Source: EX4484-2 sp964592095 (lineage in GTDB: Archaea; Altiarchaeota; Altiarchaeia; IMC4; QMZM01). From it: a DNA stretch of 33,021 nt. Below, in pieces: positions 1 to 8,420 of this stretch. The position numbers and the translations under genes are program-made. Where the stretch lies: the NCBI GenBank assembly GCA_964592095.1, contig CAZQER010000008.1:1-33021 (forward strand), written 5' to 3'. The notes under the pieces were generated by a model. The model did no database searches, was not told where the DNA came from, and saw only the letters and a list, made by a program, of their open reading frames with translations. Within the stretch, counting starts at the first letter, position 1, and each line of letters begins with the position of its first letter.

Positions 1-338
1 AAAACAACACCAAGAGAACTACCAATATAGATAAATGCAGCAATATGTTGACCATATTCATCAACATGAAGGGCATAGAGATTACCTATAAAGGACATTA
101 TAACAAACACATATGCAAATACCTTACTCAATAAATCAACCCTTCCAGTAATGAGATTCATACCCCAGAATTCTATATTCCAGTAGTTCCCGCTGGGCAT
201 ATACAGTAGATTTATAAATGCTATCACCGGAATTAACAGTAGGTATGTATTTCTGACCCTGCCTCTTAACAATGGAATTAGTGATGCCCCTACAATGAAT
301 ATCAAATATGGAGGTAATGGTATTATATTAATCATCAT
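1..338 (-). CDS. MrpD/NuoM-like proton antiporter subunit, N-terminal part, cut by window edge
   Basis: Only the first 112 residues are present; the gene runs off the left edge. The start is one of two consecutive ATG codons at 338 and 335, and it overlaps the end of the upstream small membrane gene by 11 bases. The peptide begins with two hydrophobic helices, a PLLRGR turn, a VDLLSKVF stretch and a helix with NLYALH. This is the N-terminal pattern of MrpD-like members of the NuoL/M/N proton-conducting family. It would be an ion-pumping subunit of the membrane arm of the complex I encoded upstream. Family membership is clear from pattern; whether it plays the NuoL, M or N role cannot be told from the fragment. 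Confidence 0.75.
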   Translation of the reverse strand, partial: MMINIIPLPPYLIFIVGASLIPLLRGRVRNTYLLLIPVIAFINLLYMPSGNYWNIEFWGMNLITGRVDLLSKVFAYVFVIMSFIGNLYALHVDEYGQHIAAFIYIGSSLGVV

Positions 339-552
339 AGTAATCCTCCGGCTTCATGAGCCATTTATGTCCTATTTCTTTTGATATCAGGATGATTAAG
401 ACACACGATATAAATCCATAAACGGCGTTAAATATTGGAATCTCATCCCATGGAAAAATAACGTGTTTATGGATAAAGAATCCAGAAATAACAACTATTA
501 TGAGAGATACAGCAAACAAATACCCCATTATTCTCTTAGTTCTATTCTCCAT
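328..552 (-). CDS. Small two-helix membrane protein of antiporter clusters
   Basis: A protein of about 74 residues with two hydrophobic helices joined by a loop containing FPWDEIP, and ending in an acidic EDYYDD tail. I recall similar small proteins beside MrpD-like antiporter genes in archaea and sulfate reducers, so it is probably an accessory subunit of the membrane arm. I chose the ATG at 552 over a GTG at 561 because a GGGTG Shine-Dalgarno site (560-564) lies 7 bases before it, overlapping the end of the upstream antiporter gene. Translational coupling is likely. It has no enzymatic motif, and its exact function is unknown. Confidence 0.7.
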   Translation of the reverse strand: MENRTKRIMGYLFAVSLIIVVISGFFIHKHVIFPWDEIPIFNAVYGFISCVLIILISKEIGHKWLMKPEDYYDD

Positions 553-553
553 T

Positions 554-2029
554 TCACACACCCATATTCCTTAAGGTTATTTTTATCAAATCCATGAAGA
601 TTGACGGTGCAAAAAACAATATCAATGAGATGATTGCAGTTATCAATAAGGGAATCACAACAAAATATGATGGTTCTTTAACCTTCTCCATTTCCCCGTC
701 ATTATCGGGGGATTTAAAATAAGCCACATACACTATGGGAAGGAAGTATGCTGCATTTAATAGTGCACTAAGCAGAATTACAATCAGTATCGGAATGTTG
801 TCTGATTCTATAGAACCCAAAGCAAGATACCACTTACTCAAAAAACCACATGCCGGAGGAATTCCTATCATACTCAAAACAGCTATGGAAAATGCCGCCA
901 TTGTCAGAGGCATTTTTCTCCCTATACCATTCAATTCACTGATATTCTTCTTCTTTGAGGCTATATATATTGAGCCCGCACAGAAAAACAGAGTTATCTT
1001 TGAAAATCCATGATTCACTATGTGGATTATCCCACCAATTATTCCATTATGGGTCAAGAGAGATGCCCCCAATACAATATAAGAGAGCTGACTTACAGTT
1101 GAATAAGCCAATCTTTTCTTCAGATTATCCTGGGTTAATGCAAATATTGATGCTAATATTATTGTAAATGATGCAAAATAGCACATTATTAGACCCAAAC
1201 CAGAACTTGAGAGTAGTTTTATACCAAATATAAAGAGAAGCACTCTAACAATAGAAAATACCCCCGTTTTAACAACAGCAACGGCATGTAATAAGGCAGA
1301 CACCGGTGTTGGGGCAATCATTGCTGTTGGTAACCAACTATGTAGTGGCATCATTGCAGACTTTGCATATCCTATGATGAACAGGACAAATATTACTGCA
1401 ATGAGTGTTAATGGTTCATTCCCACTGAATACTCCATTATTTGAGAAGTCAATTGTTCCAGTTATTGAGTATACCAAAAATATTGCCAATAACTGAAATA
1501 ATATGGATGTAGTCAGCATATATGCAAGATATTTGGTTCCAGCATCCAGAGCCTTTTTTGTTTCATCGTGTATGATCAATGGATAAGTGCTTAAGGTTAA
1601 TAATTCATAAAATAGATAGAGTGTTATCAGATTTCCTGAAAATGCCACACCCATTGTTGCTGATAATGCTATTGCAAAGAATAAAAAATATCTTGTCTGT
1701 TCATGCTCCTTGAGTGACCTCATATACCCTATGGAATAGAATGTTGTAATTATCCATAATGAGGATGCAGTTATTGCAAAAAACAGACCAAATGCATCTA
1801 CCCCGAATTTTATATCAATACCGGGAATGATTGTGAACAAGGTGTAAACAATTTTATCTCCATTTAGAATAACGGGTAGCATTGAGATAACAATTAAAAA
1901 TTTAATTATTGATGCAATTATACTGCACGATTCCCTGATATTCGGTTTATTTTTAAAAATAACTATGAATACCCCCGCAATTAGTGATACCAATACTGCC
2001 AATAGCGGTGTTATTGACTCAACAAACAT
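554..2029 (-). CDS. MrpD/NuoM-type proton-conducting antiporter subunit
   Basis: A 491-residue polytopic membrane protein of the proton-conducting transporter family. It contains the hallmark helix with MPLHSWLPTAM followed by TPVSALLHAVAVVKTG, carrying the lysines of the ion channel, and an earlier YELLTLSTYPL segment with the conserved glutamate. The wording of these motifs (PVSALLHAVAVVK, HDET followed by AGTKYLAY) is closer to MrpD-type antiporters than to classical NuoM or NuoN. It starts directly behind nuoK, whose last codons form a GGAGGTGG Shine-Dalgarno site. It is likely a pumping subunit of complex I. The length is normal for the family. Confidence 0.88.
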   Translation of the reverse strand: MFVESITPLLAVLVSLIAGVFIVIFKNKPNIRESCSIIASIIKFLIVISMLPVILNGDKIVYTLFTIIPGIDIKFGVDAFGLFFAITASSLWIITTFYSIGYMRSLKEHEQTRYFLFFAIALSATMGVAFSGNLITLYLFYELLTLSTYPLIIHDETKKALDAGTKYLAYMLTTSILFQLLAIFLVYSITGTIDFSNNGVFSGNEPLTLIAVIFVLFIIGYAKSAMMPLHSWLPTAMIAPTPVSALLHAVAVVKTGVFSIVRVLLFIFGIKLLSSSGLGLIMCYFASFTIILASIFALTQDNLKKRLAYSTVSQLSYIVLGASLLTHNGIIGGIIHIVNHGFSKITLFFCAGSIYIASKKKNISELNGIGRKMPLTMAAFSIAVLSMIGIPPACGFLSKWYLALGSIESDNIPILIVILLSALLNAAYFLPIVYVAYFKSPDNDGEMEKVKEPSYFVVIPLLITAIISLILFFAPSIFMDLIKITLRNMGV

Positions 2030-2335
2030 TTACCACCTCCTTATACTACCTACCTTACTTAAATCAATTGTTTTATGTGTTTTGTATATCATTAGCAGTA
2101 TTGCCAATCCAACAGCAGCCTCTGCAGCTGCTAATGCTATTGAAAATGTTACAATCACATGCCCTACGATATCCCCCAAATACCTTGAAAATGCTATAAA
2201 ATTGATATTTGCCGAATTCATCATAATCTCAATGCACATCAACACCTTTATCCCATTCTTTCTCGTTACAACTCCATAGGAGCCTATCCCAAACAATATT
2301 GCCGATAATATAAGATAATATTCCAATGGAATCAT
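2030..2335 (-). CDS. nuoK: Complex I subunit K (NuoK)
   Basis: A 101-residue protein with three predicted helices, the usual NuoK length. The two helix glutamates needed for proton coupling in this family are present at E36 (CIEIMMN) and E72 (AAAEAAVG), at the same numbering as in the E. coli protein. It overlaps nuoJ by 4 bases and is followed immediately by the antiporter gene, so it is translated within one operon. It is a membrane-arm subunit of the NADH dehydrogenase-like complex. Confidence 0.93.
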   Translation of the reverse strand: MIPLEYYLILSAILFGIGSYGVVTRKNGIKVLMCIEIMMNSANINFIAFSRYLGDIVGHVIVTFSIALAAAEAAVGLAILLMIYKTHKTIDLSKVGSIRRW

Positions 2336-2817
2336 TTTTCCTTTTCTTTATATTTTGTAATGAATATTGTCCCAACCATGGCAACCAATAGGATCAATGA
2401 TATTACCTCAAATGGAAAGACATACTCATTGAGTATCAGATTCCCTATATCTTTCACATTATATTTCCATACCACTGGTTTATACCACCCCACATTTATT
2501 GAATTTATAATGAGGATGATAAAGAGGAGTGAAGGTATCAGTGGAATCAGTATGGATTTCATTACGGTTTTTTCAATACCCCCAGTGAGCATTATTACAA
2601 AGAGTATTAAAACAATTACTGCACCTATGTAAACCAGAATTTGAACCATTGCTATAAATTCTGCATTCAATGATATATACAGAAGGGCAACACATAACAT
2701 CATAAATCCAAGCGATAATGCACCATGTATAACATTCCTTGAAATGACAACATTTATTGCAGATATTATTGTCAATACCCCAAATGCGGAAAACCATATC
2801 AATTCAATATCAATCAT
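2332..2817 (-). CDS. nuoJ: Complex I subunit J (NuoJ)
   Basis: A 161-residue membrane protein with about five hydrophobic helices. The segment QILVYIGAVIVLILFVIML is the NuoJ signature helix (the pi-bulge helix TM3 in this family), preceded by a glutamate in NAEFIAMVQ. The C-terminus is short compared with some bacterial NuoJ proteins. It overlaps nuoK by 4 bases and lies 6 bases after the CBS-domain gene. It is a membrane-arm subunit adjacent to NuoA, H and K. Confidence 0.92.
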   Translation of the reverse strand: MIDIELIWFSAFGVLTIISAINVVISRNVIHGALSLGFMMLCVALLYISLNAEFIAMVQILVYIGAVIVLILFVIMLTGGIEKTVMKSILIPLIPSLLFIILIINSINVGWYKPVVWKYNVKDIGNLILNEYVFPFEVISLILLVAMVGTIFITKYKEKEK

Positions 2818-2823
2818 TTTCCT

Positions 2824-3231
2824 TTATCTCTCCTTTGCAATATCATTTATTGCCCTCATTATATCTGCAGCACAAAGTATACCAATTGGTTTATTCTTTT
2901 CATTTAAAATCAGCAATCTATGAATTCTATTATTTTTCATAATCTTGGCAGCATCACTTATCTTCATATCCTCCCTCACAGTTTTAAGATTTCTTGACAT
3001 TATATCCTTTGCCATTAACTTGGAAAAGTCCTCGTCAAATGATTTTACTATATCTATCTCTGATATAACCCCAACAGCCTCTCCATCATCTGATACAACA
3101 ACAACCGCATGAATATTCTCACTGACAAGAAGTTTAACAACATCTAAAATACTTACATCCATCTGTATTGTAACAACACCGTGTGTCATCAAATCTTTGA
3201 CCTTCATATCCGCTATATTCCTAAAAGCCAT
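2824..3231 (-). CDS. CBS-domain pair protein inside the nuo operon
   Basis: About 135 residues, almost entirely a tandem CBS (Bateman) pair. Repeat one runs from the VKDLMTHGVVTI segment to VISEIDIVKS, repeat two from AKDIMSRNLKTV to ILCAADIMRA. CBS pairs commonly bind adenine nucleotides such as ATP, AMP or SAM. There is no catalytic partner domain and no membrane helix, so it is a small soluble sensor. The ATG at 3231 is preferred over a GTG at 3240 because a GGGTGA Shine-Dalgarno site formed by the nuoI stop region precedes it. It sits between nuoI and nuoJ with tight spacing, so it is co-transcribed with the complex. A regulatory or assembly role is inferred only. Confidence 0.9.
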   Translation of the reverse strand: MAFRNIADMKVKDLMTHGVVTIQMDVSILDVVKLLVSENIHAVVVVSDDGEAVGVISEIDIVKSFDEDFSKLMAKDIMSRNLKTVREDMKISDAAKIMKNNRIHRLLILNEKNKPIGILCAADIMRAINDIAKER

Positions 3232-3232
3232 T

Positions 3233-3607
3233 TCAATCACCCGATAGATTTATTTTTAATTCATTTTTATTATATACAGAGAGCTCATAATCTGCCGTCA
3301 TCATTAATGCATTTCTTGGGCATACCTCCTCACAGAAGCCACACCACAAACATCTACCTATATCTACGATATAATTGTAATCCTCTATGTTTCTACTTTT
3401 CTCTCTACCCTCCTTCAACTCTATGGTTATTGCATTATTTGGACATGTCATCTCACATAACCTACACGCTATACACTTTTCCTTGTCAAGAACGTGCATT
3501 CCTCTGAATCTCTTTATCTCCCTCCTTTCATGAGGGTATTGCAGTGTTATTGGCTTTCTAAATAGATGTTTTAGTGTTAAATTCATACCCTTAAGTATGC
3601 CCTTCAT
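3233..3607 (-). CDS. nuoI: Complex I subunit I, 2x[4Fe-4S] ferredoxin (NuoI)
   Basis: About 124 residues with an N-terminal amphipathic stretch that includes KPITLQYP, typical of NuoI, followed by two complete 4Fe-4S motifs, CIACRLCEMTCP and CLWCGFCEEVCP. It carries electrons through clusters N6a and N6b towards NuoB. I prefer the ATG at 3607 because a GAGGTG site (3617-3622) lies 9 bases upstream; a GTG at 3619 within that site would give 128 residues. It lies close behind nuoH and overlaps the CBS gene region. Confidence 0.93.
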   Translation of the reverse strand: MKGILKGMNLTLKHLFRKPITLQYPHERREIKRFRGMHVLDKEKCIACRLCEMTCPNNAITIELKEGREKSRNIEDYNYIVDIGRCLWCGFCEEVCPRNALMMTADYELSVYNKNELKINLSGD

Positions 3608-3622
3608 ATTGCGTTTCACCTC

Positions 3623-4672
3623 TTAAAGTGTTATTACCATACCAATTATCCCGATATTGATCAAGCTCAATGGTATCAATACCTTCCACCCAAGAGTCAT
3701 CAGTTGGTCTATCCTGACCCTTGGTAATGTGGCTCTTATCCATATAATGAGGTAGATAATCATAAATGTTTTAATGAAGAACCATATTATCCCAGGTAAA
3801 AGAATACCATTCCACCCCCCCAAGAACAAGACCGTTGCAATTGCAGATGCTATAAACAAATGTAAATATTCTGCCAAATAGAAGAATGCAAATCTCATCC
3901 CGCTGTATTCTATATTATATCCACTAACAATCTCACTCTCCGCCTCTAAAAGATCAAATGGTGTTCTGCCCAATTCTGCAAGAGATGCAATAAAGAATAT
4001 AATAAATGATATTGGTAATAGAAATATATTCCATTTTGGTATAATACCCATTATTGTGCCGTTTTGTTGTAGAACAATCTCATTTAGGTTTAATGTTCCA
4101 GATATTAACACAACAGATAACAATGATAGAGTTATCGGTATTTCATAGGTTATCATCTGTGCAGCAGCCCTTAGGGAACTGAGTAACGCATACTTACTTT
4201 CAGATGCCCAACCAGCCATCATAACACCCAATGGACAGATGGTTGATATTGCACTTATAAATAATATGCCCATTCCAAGATCTACTGGAATTATTGATTT
4301 ATCAAATGGAATTACTGCTAACATAAGAAATGTTGATGAGAATGTAATTATTGGAGCCAGAATGAATAAAATTTTGTCAACCCTTTCTGGAATTATATCC
4401 TCTTTTAGGAATAATTTTATACCATCCGCAACTGGCTGAAGAATCCCATGAAATCTCCTTCCTCCAGTCTCCATTGGACCAAGCCTTATCTGAAAATCAG
4501 CGAGTTCCTTCCTTTCCATATATGTTATGATGAGAACGCATACAGATGATATCGCTATAAGAATAATGGACACAATACCATATATAAGAATATCCAAGAG
4601 ATTATCAAATATTTTATATAATATTCCATATATTCCAATCTGTTCAAGTATGATTACTATAAGGTCATACAT
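3623..4672 (-). CDS. nuoH: Complex I subunit H (NuoH)
   Basis: A 349-residue membrane protein with about eight helices. The signature segments are YMERKELADFQIRLGP near the N-terminus and AELGRTPFDLLEAESEIVSG in the middle; the acidic residues of the second lie in the loop forming the quinone chamber and the E-channel. It is the membrane subunit that joins the hydrophilic arm to the pump arm. The gene starts 1 base after the nuoCD stop codon. Length and motifs are normal. Confidence 0.95.
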   Translation of the reverse strand: MYDLIVIILEQIGIYGILYKIFDNLLDILIYGIVSIILIAISSVCVLIITYMERKELADFQIRLGPMETGGRRFHGILQPVADGIKLFLKEDIIPERVDKILFILAPIITFSSTFLMLAVIPFDKSIIPVDLGMGILFISAISTICPLGVMMAGWASESKYALLSSLRAAAQMITYEIPITLSLLSVVLISGTLNLNEIVLQQNGTIMGIIPKWNIFLLPISFIIFFIASLAELGRTPFDLLEAESEIVSGYNIEYSGMRFAFFYLAEYLHLFIASAIATVLFLGGWNGILLPGIIWFFIKTFMIIYLIIWIRATLPRVRIDQLMTLGWKVLIPLSLINIGIIGMVITL

Positions 4673-4673
4673 T

Positions 4674-6242
4674 TTATCTATCTATCTCCCCCATGACTAT
4701 ATCAACACATCCATTTATTGAAACCAAATCTGCAAGTTTTTGACCTTCACACATATAAGGTAGTGCCGAGAGATTGGAAAATGCAGGGGATCTTATCTTT
4801 ACCCTGTAAGGCTTTATTGAGCCATCACTCACAATATAAAAGCAAAGTTCACCTCTTGGAGATTCTACTCTACTGTATGCCTCCCCAGTCTGCGGAGTTA
4901 CGTTCAGTGGTAATTTTATCCTTATATCCCCCTCTCTTATATTATCCAATGCCTGTCTTACTATTTCATTACTCTGCCTCATCTCCTCTACTCTAACTAA
5001 ATACCTTGCATATACATCCCCTTCATTCCTTACCGGAACCTTAAATTTCATTTCCTTATACAGTGAGTATGGATGCTCCTTCCTCAGGTCAAATCTAACA
5101 CCAGATGCTCTCAACAAGGGTCCAGTAACACCAAAATTTATTGCATCCTCCCTACTGAGATACCCAATACTAACCGACCTTGCTTTAAGAATTTCATTAT
5201 CAGTCAACAAATCTTCATATTCATCAATCCTTGATGGAAATATCTCTGTGAATTTATAGATTTTATCCTTTAATTCGTCATCTATGTCCGAACTTACACC
5301 ACCAAACCTGATATAATTGTAGGTTAATCTTGCTCCACAGAGGTCCTCAAATATCCTTGTTATCTCCTCTCTTTCCCTGAATGTATAAAAGAAGGGAGTC
5401 ATTGCTCCAATATCCATAGCCCATGTCCCAAGCCAGATTAGATGACTTGCAATCCTCTGCAACTCCATTGCTATAATTCTGAGGTATTCTGCCCTTTCAG
5501 GTACCTCTATATCCATAAGTTTTTCAACTGCAAGAACATATGCCATATTATTTATCATAGATGATACATAGTCCAATCTGTCAGTATATGGAATAAACTG
5601 CTTATATGTTATATTCTCAGCCAGCTTCTCTATTCCTCTATGTAAATAACCTATAACGGGATAAACCTTGAGAATCTTTTCACCCTTGACCCACAACCTT
5701 AACCTTAAAACCCCGTGGGTTGAGGGATGTTGTGGACCCATATTTATATGCAATATTTCAGACCCTTCTGGCGCATCCTCTATCTCTTCAGCAGATTCAG
5801 ATTCAAATTCTTCCTCCATATCTATCTCCTGTTCTTTATCCGCAGGGTAATCCTTCCTTAGAGGATGTCCCTTAAATGTATCAGATAGGAATATTCTTCT
5901 CATATTTGGATGCCCATCAAATCTTATCCCAAGAAGGTCAAATATTTCTCTTTCATGCCAATTCGCAGAATTATAGAGTTTCGTTATAGATTTCAATCTT
6001 GGGTTCTTTCTATTTACCCTTGTTTTTATCGTTAATAAATTCTTGAGGGAATAGGAATAGAGATGATAGACAATTTCAAATTCATCATTGTAATCTATAC
6101 CTGTTATGCACGATAGATGGTCATATCCTACCTCTTTTAAATATTTAAATAGATTAAATAATGATGATTTATTCACTATTATCTTATCACCATCAATTTC
6201 AATCTCGTCCTTGAATCTATCCCTTATGTCTTTAATCTGCAT
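4674..6242 (-). CDS. nuoCD: Fused complex I subunits C and D (NuoCD)
   Basis: A 522-residue fusion. Residues 1-134 are NuoC, with the WHEREIFDLLGI segment and HPLRKDYP. Residues 135-162 form a very acidic linker. The rest is NuoD, the 49-kDa subunit, with GPQHPSTHGVLRL, GYLHRGIEKLAE and PYTDRLDY. The NuoD C-terminus ends in MGEIDR, and the NiFe-hydrogenase cysteine pairs are absent, so it is a quinone-site subunit and not a hydrogenase. Fused CD subunits are known in E. coli and some archaea. The gene overlaps nuoB by 11 bases. Confidence 0.95.
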   Translation of the reverse strand: MQIKDIRDRFKDEIEIDGDKIIVNKSSLFNLFKYLKEVGYDHLSCITGIDYNDEFEIVYHLYSYSLKNLLTIKTRVNRKNPRLKSITKLYNSANWHEREIFDLLGIRFDGHPNMRRIFLSDTFKGHPLRKDYPADKEQEIDMEEEFESESAEEIEDAPEGSEILHINMGPQHPSTHGVLRLRLWVKGEKILKVYPVIGYLHRGIEKLAENITYKQFIPYTDRLDYVSSMINNMAYVLAVEKLMDIEVPERAEYLRIIAMELQRIASHLIWLGTWAMDIGAMTPFFYTFREREEITRIFEDLCGARLTYNYIRFGGVSSDIDDELKDKIYKFTEIFPSRIDEYEDLLTDNEILKARSVSIGYLSREDAINFGVTGPLLRASGVRFDLRKEHPYSLYKEMKFKVPVRNEGDVYARYLVRVEEMRQSNEIVRQALDNIREGDIRIKLPLNVTPQTGEAYSRVESPRGELCFYIVSDGSIKPYRVKIRSPAFSNLSALPYMCEGQKLADLVSINGCVDIVMGEIDR

Positions 6243-6738
6243 TTTTAATTTTTAACACCCTCTCTGTAAATCTTTTCTCCCTCATTATTTTCTCCCTTAG
6301 TTTGATTATACCATATAACAAAGCCTCTGGTCTTGGAGGACATCCAGGTATGTAGACATCAACCGGAATTATTTTATCAACACCCTTCACAACACCGTAT
6401 GTCTTTATAAATGGACCTCCAGAGATGGCACAACTTCCCATCGCTATTACATACTTTGGCTCAGCCATCTGTTCATACAATCTTTTAACTCTCGGAGCCA
6501 TCTTATGTGTTATGGTTCCAGCAACTATCATGAGGTCCGCCTGTCTCGGTGTTGGTCTATAGACCTCCATACCAAATCTTGATATGTCATTATCAGATGC
6601 GGCAGTAGCCATCATCTCTATTGCACAGCATGCAGTACCAAACGTTAGTGGCCAGATGGATGAAAGCCTTCCCCAGTTGAATATCCTATCTATTGTCGTG
6701 AGTATTATTGAGCCGAATCTCATATCTGCATTATCCAT
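6232..6738 (-). CDS. nuoB: Complex I subunit B, [4Fe-4S] N2 protein (NuoB)
   Basis: A 168-residue protein from the ATG at 6738, which has a strong GGAGGGTG Shine-Dalgarno site (46-53 of the 6700s) 7 bases upstream; an ATG at 6759 would add seven residues and overlap nuoA further. The N2 cluster ligands are present: the adjacent pair C37-C38 in FGTACCAIEMM, C103 in GSCAISGG and C133 in GCPPRPEAL. It donates electrons to quinone at the NuoB/NuoD interface. It overlaps nuoA by 19 bases, so the two are translationally coupled. Confidence 0.95.
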   Translation of the reverse strand: MDNADMRFGSIILTTIDRIFNWGRLSSIWPLTFGTACCAIEMMATAASDNDISRFGMEVYRPTPRQADLMIVAGTITHKMAPRVKRLYEQMAEPKYVIAMGSCAISGGPFIKTYGVVKGVDKIIPVDVYIPGCPPRPEALLYGIIKLREKIMREKRFTERVLKIKNAD

Positions 6739-7100
6739 TCCAATGCACCCTCCTTCCATGCATATACCAAACCAATAATCAATATCCCTATAAAAAACAT
6801 CATCTCCAAAAAACCAATCAATGGCGATATTATACTTTTAATGGAAACTGCCCATGGAAAAAGAAAGACTGTTTCTACATCAAATATAACAAATATTAGG
6901 GCATACAGGTAGTAGTTAATGGTAAATGGAATCCTTGTTGTTCCTATTGTAATCTCACCACACTCGTATGTTTCATACTTTATCTTGCTTTTTCTATGAG
7001 GTGTTGATCTGAATAATTTTCCAATCAGCAGCGTAACTATGGGAAAAAATATACCTACAATACCCATAATAACCACTGGAAGATACTCATCTATTAGCAT
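6720..7100 (-). CDS. nuoA: Complex I subunit A (NuoA)
   Basis: A 126-residue membrane protein with three helices. The cytosolic loop contains YECGE with C47, the loop that lines the quinone entrance, followed by a helix with FDVETVFLFPWA whose acidic residues are conserved in NuoA. It is the first gene of the operon. No nuoE, nuoF or nuoG precedes it, because the next gene upstream is divergent. The electron-input module must therefore be elsewhere or replaced, for example by an FpoF-type or ferredoxin-linked entry. Confidence 0.94.
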   Translation of the reverse strand: MLIDEYLPVVIMGIVGIFFPIVTLLIGKLFRSTPHRKSKIKYETYECGEITIGTTRIPFTINYYLYALIFVIFDVETVFLFPWAVSIKSIISPLIGFLEMMFFIGILIIGLVYAWKEGALEWIMQI

Positions 7101-7212
7101 CTTTTTATTCTTTTAATTAATTTATTTTTATGGTTTAATTATAATGATTAATAATTATAAATATTTTATAATAATTATAATAATAAAATAAAAATAGGAA
7201 AAGAAAAGAAAA
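7101..7212. promoter_or_regulatory. Divergent nuo / sqr promoter region
   Basis: A 112-base intergenic region, almost entirely A and T, separates nuoA (minus) from the SQR-like gene (plus). TATA-like runs such as TTATAAATATTTTATAA (about 7153-7170) could serve the plus-strand gene. On the minus strand several A/T runs are possible and none stands out. A shared regulatory region for two quinone-linked systems is plausible, but no clear operator palindrome can be singled out in such a biased sequence. Confidence 0.5.
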
Positions 7213-8400
7213 ATGACAAAAAAAGTATTAATCTTGGGGTCTGGTGCATCTGGATCGATTGTTGCAAATAAATTATCAAGGGAACTTAGAAATGAAATCG
7301 CAAGAGATGAGGTTGAGATAAAAATTCTTGATAAGGATAATACGAATATTAATCAGGCAGGGTTTACCTTTCTTCCATTTGGTCTATATGCGGTGGAGGA
7401 TATAATGAGGTCAAGGAACAGATTGATAAGTCCAAGAATCAATTCTGTATTTGGTGAGAATGGCGAGGTAACAAGGATTAATATTGAGGAGAGGGAGGTT
7501 AAGGTAAAGAGTGGAGAGACTTATGATTATGATTACCTTCTTATCTCAACGGGTTGTACAGCAGATATGAGCGAGATTCAATCAACTGAGTTTAATACAT
7601 TCTACACATCCATAGATGATGCATTAAAGATAGGGAATTTAATAAGGGGTTTTGATAAAGGAGATATCGCCATACTAACGCTCAGGATGCCGATTCCGTG
7701 TCCAGGGGCGCCAAGTAAATTTACTGTGTTGCTTGAGGAATATCTCAGGTATGTCAGAAATGTAAGAAAGAATATAAATATAAAATTTCTATGGCCGGTT
7801 GAATCTATAGGTCCTCCAGCGTACAACTCTCTTATATGTAAGATACTTGAGGAGAGGGATGTAACTGTTATGAAAAAATTTACAACATCCAAGATAGATT
7901 CAAAGAAAAAGCAGATAATTTCAGATAGTGGAGAGAAGGTAAAATATGACCTTTTGATTGGGATACCTCCACATAAATGTATAGATGCTCTAATCACATC
8001 CGATATAACTGATGAGAGTGGATGGATACCAGTAGATAAATACACACTTCAATACAGAAAATCAAACAAAGAGAAATATGATGAGGTATATGCTATAGGA
8101 GACACCGGGCCTGCAGAAATTCTGAAGACGGGTATTGGAGCACATTATCAGGCATTGATAACCGCACAAAATCTAATAAACGATATCCTTGGTAATGAAA
8201 CAAAGGTTAGGTACATGGGAGAAACGGGATGTCCGTTTATAAATTCATTATATACTTCTTTCAAAAAGGGAGAAGCATATATACCAATGTGGACATATAA
8301 CAAACCACTTGAACCGTTTAACACAACAAAGATGGGATGGCTCATGTACAGAATGTATTATTATATATATTGGGATACTGCAATCAAGGCATTAATCTAA
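7213..8400 (+). CDS. sqr: Sulfide:quinone oxidoreductase-like flavoprotein
   Basis: A 395-residue FAD/NAD(P)-binding protein. It begins with the dinucleotide motif GSGASGS (residues 9-15) and has the FAD-closing YAIGDTG motif (293-299). Three cysteines at C115 (STGC), C163 (IPCPGAP) and C340 (ETGCPF) are spaced like the three redox cysteines of the Acidianus-type SQR. The C-terminus is rich in aromatic and hydrophobic residues, fitting monotopic membrane binding. It would oxidise sulfide and reduce quinone on the membrane. It lies divergently from nuo and upstream of a DUF1641 gene, a pairing I know from Thermoplasmata and Sulfolobales. A related disulfide or other sulfur oxidoreductase is possible. 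Confidence 0.82.
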   Translation: MTKKVLILGSGASGSIVANKLSRELRNEIARDEVEIKILDKDNTNINQAGFTFLPFGLYAVEDIMRSRNRLISPRINSVFGENGEVTRINIEEREVKVKSGETYDYDYLLISTGCTADMSEIQSTEFNTFYTSIDDALKIGNLIRGFDKGDIAILTLRMPIPCPGAPSKFTVLLEEYLRYVRNVRKNINIKFLWPVESIGPPAYNSLICKILEERDVTVMKKFTTSKIDSKKKQIISDSGEKVKYDLLIGIPPHKCIDALITSDITDESGWIPVDKYTLQYRKSNKEKYDEVYAIGDTGPAEILKTGIGAHYQALITAQNLINDILGNETKVRYMGETGCPFINSLYTSFKKGEAYIPMWTYNKPLEPFNTTKMGWLMYRMYYYIYWDTAIKALI

Positions 8401-8420
8401 TTAATAAAGGAGGTGTAAGA

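Noticed and set aside
4674..6242. NuoD part as a NiFe-hydrogenase large subunit
   Set aside because: The paired CxxC motifs for NiFe at both ends of the domain are absent, and NuoC/NuoD fusion with NuoA, J and K neighbours indicates complex I.
8337..8420. Longer N-terminus for the DUF1641 protein
   Set aside because: It would overlap the SQR coding end, contains no family sequence and ignores the strong GGAGGTG site directly before the ATG at 8421.
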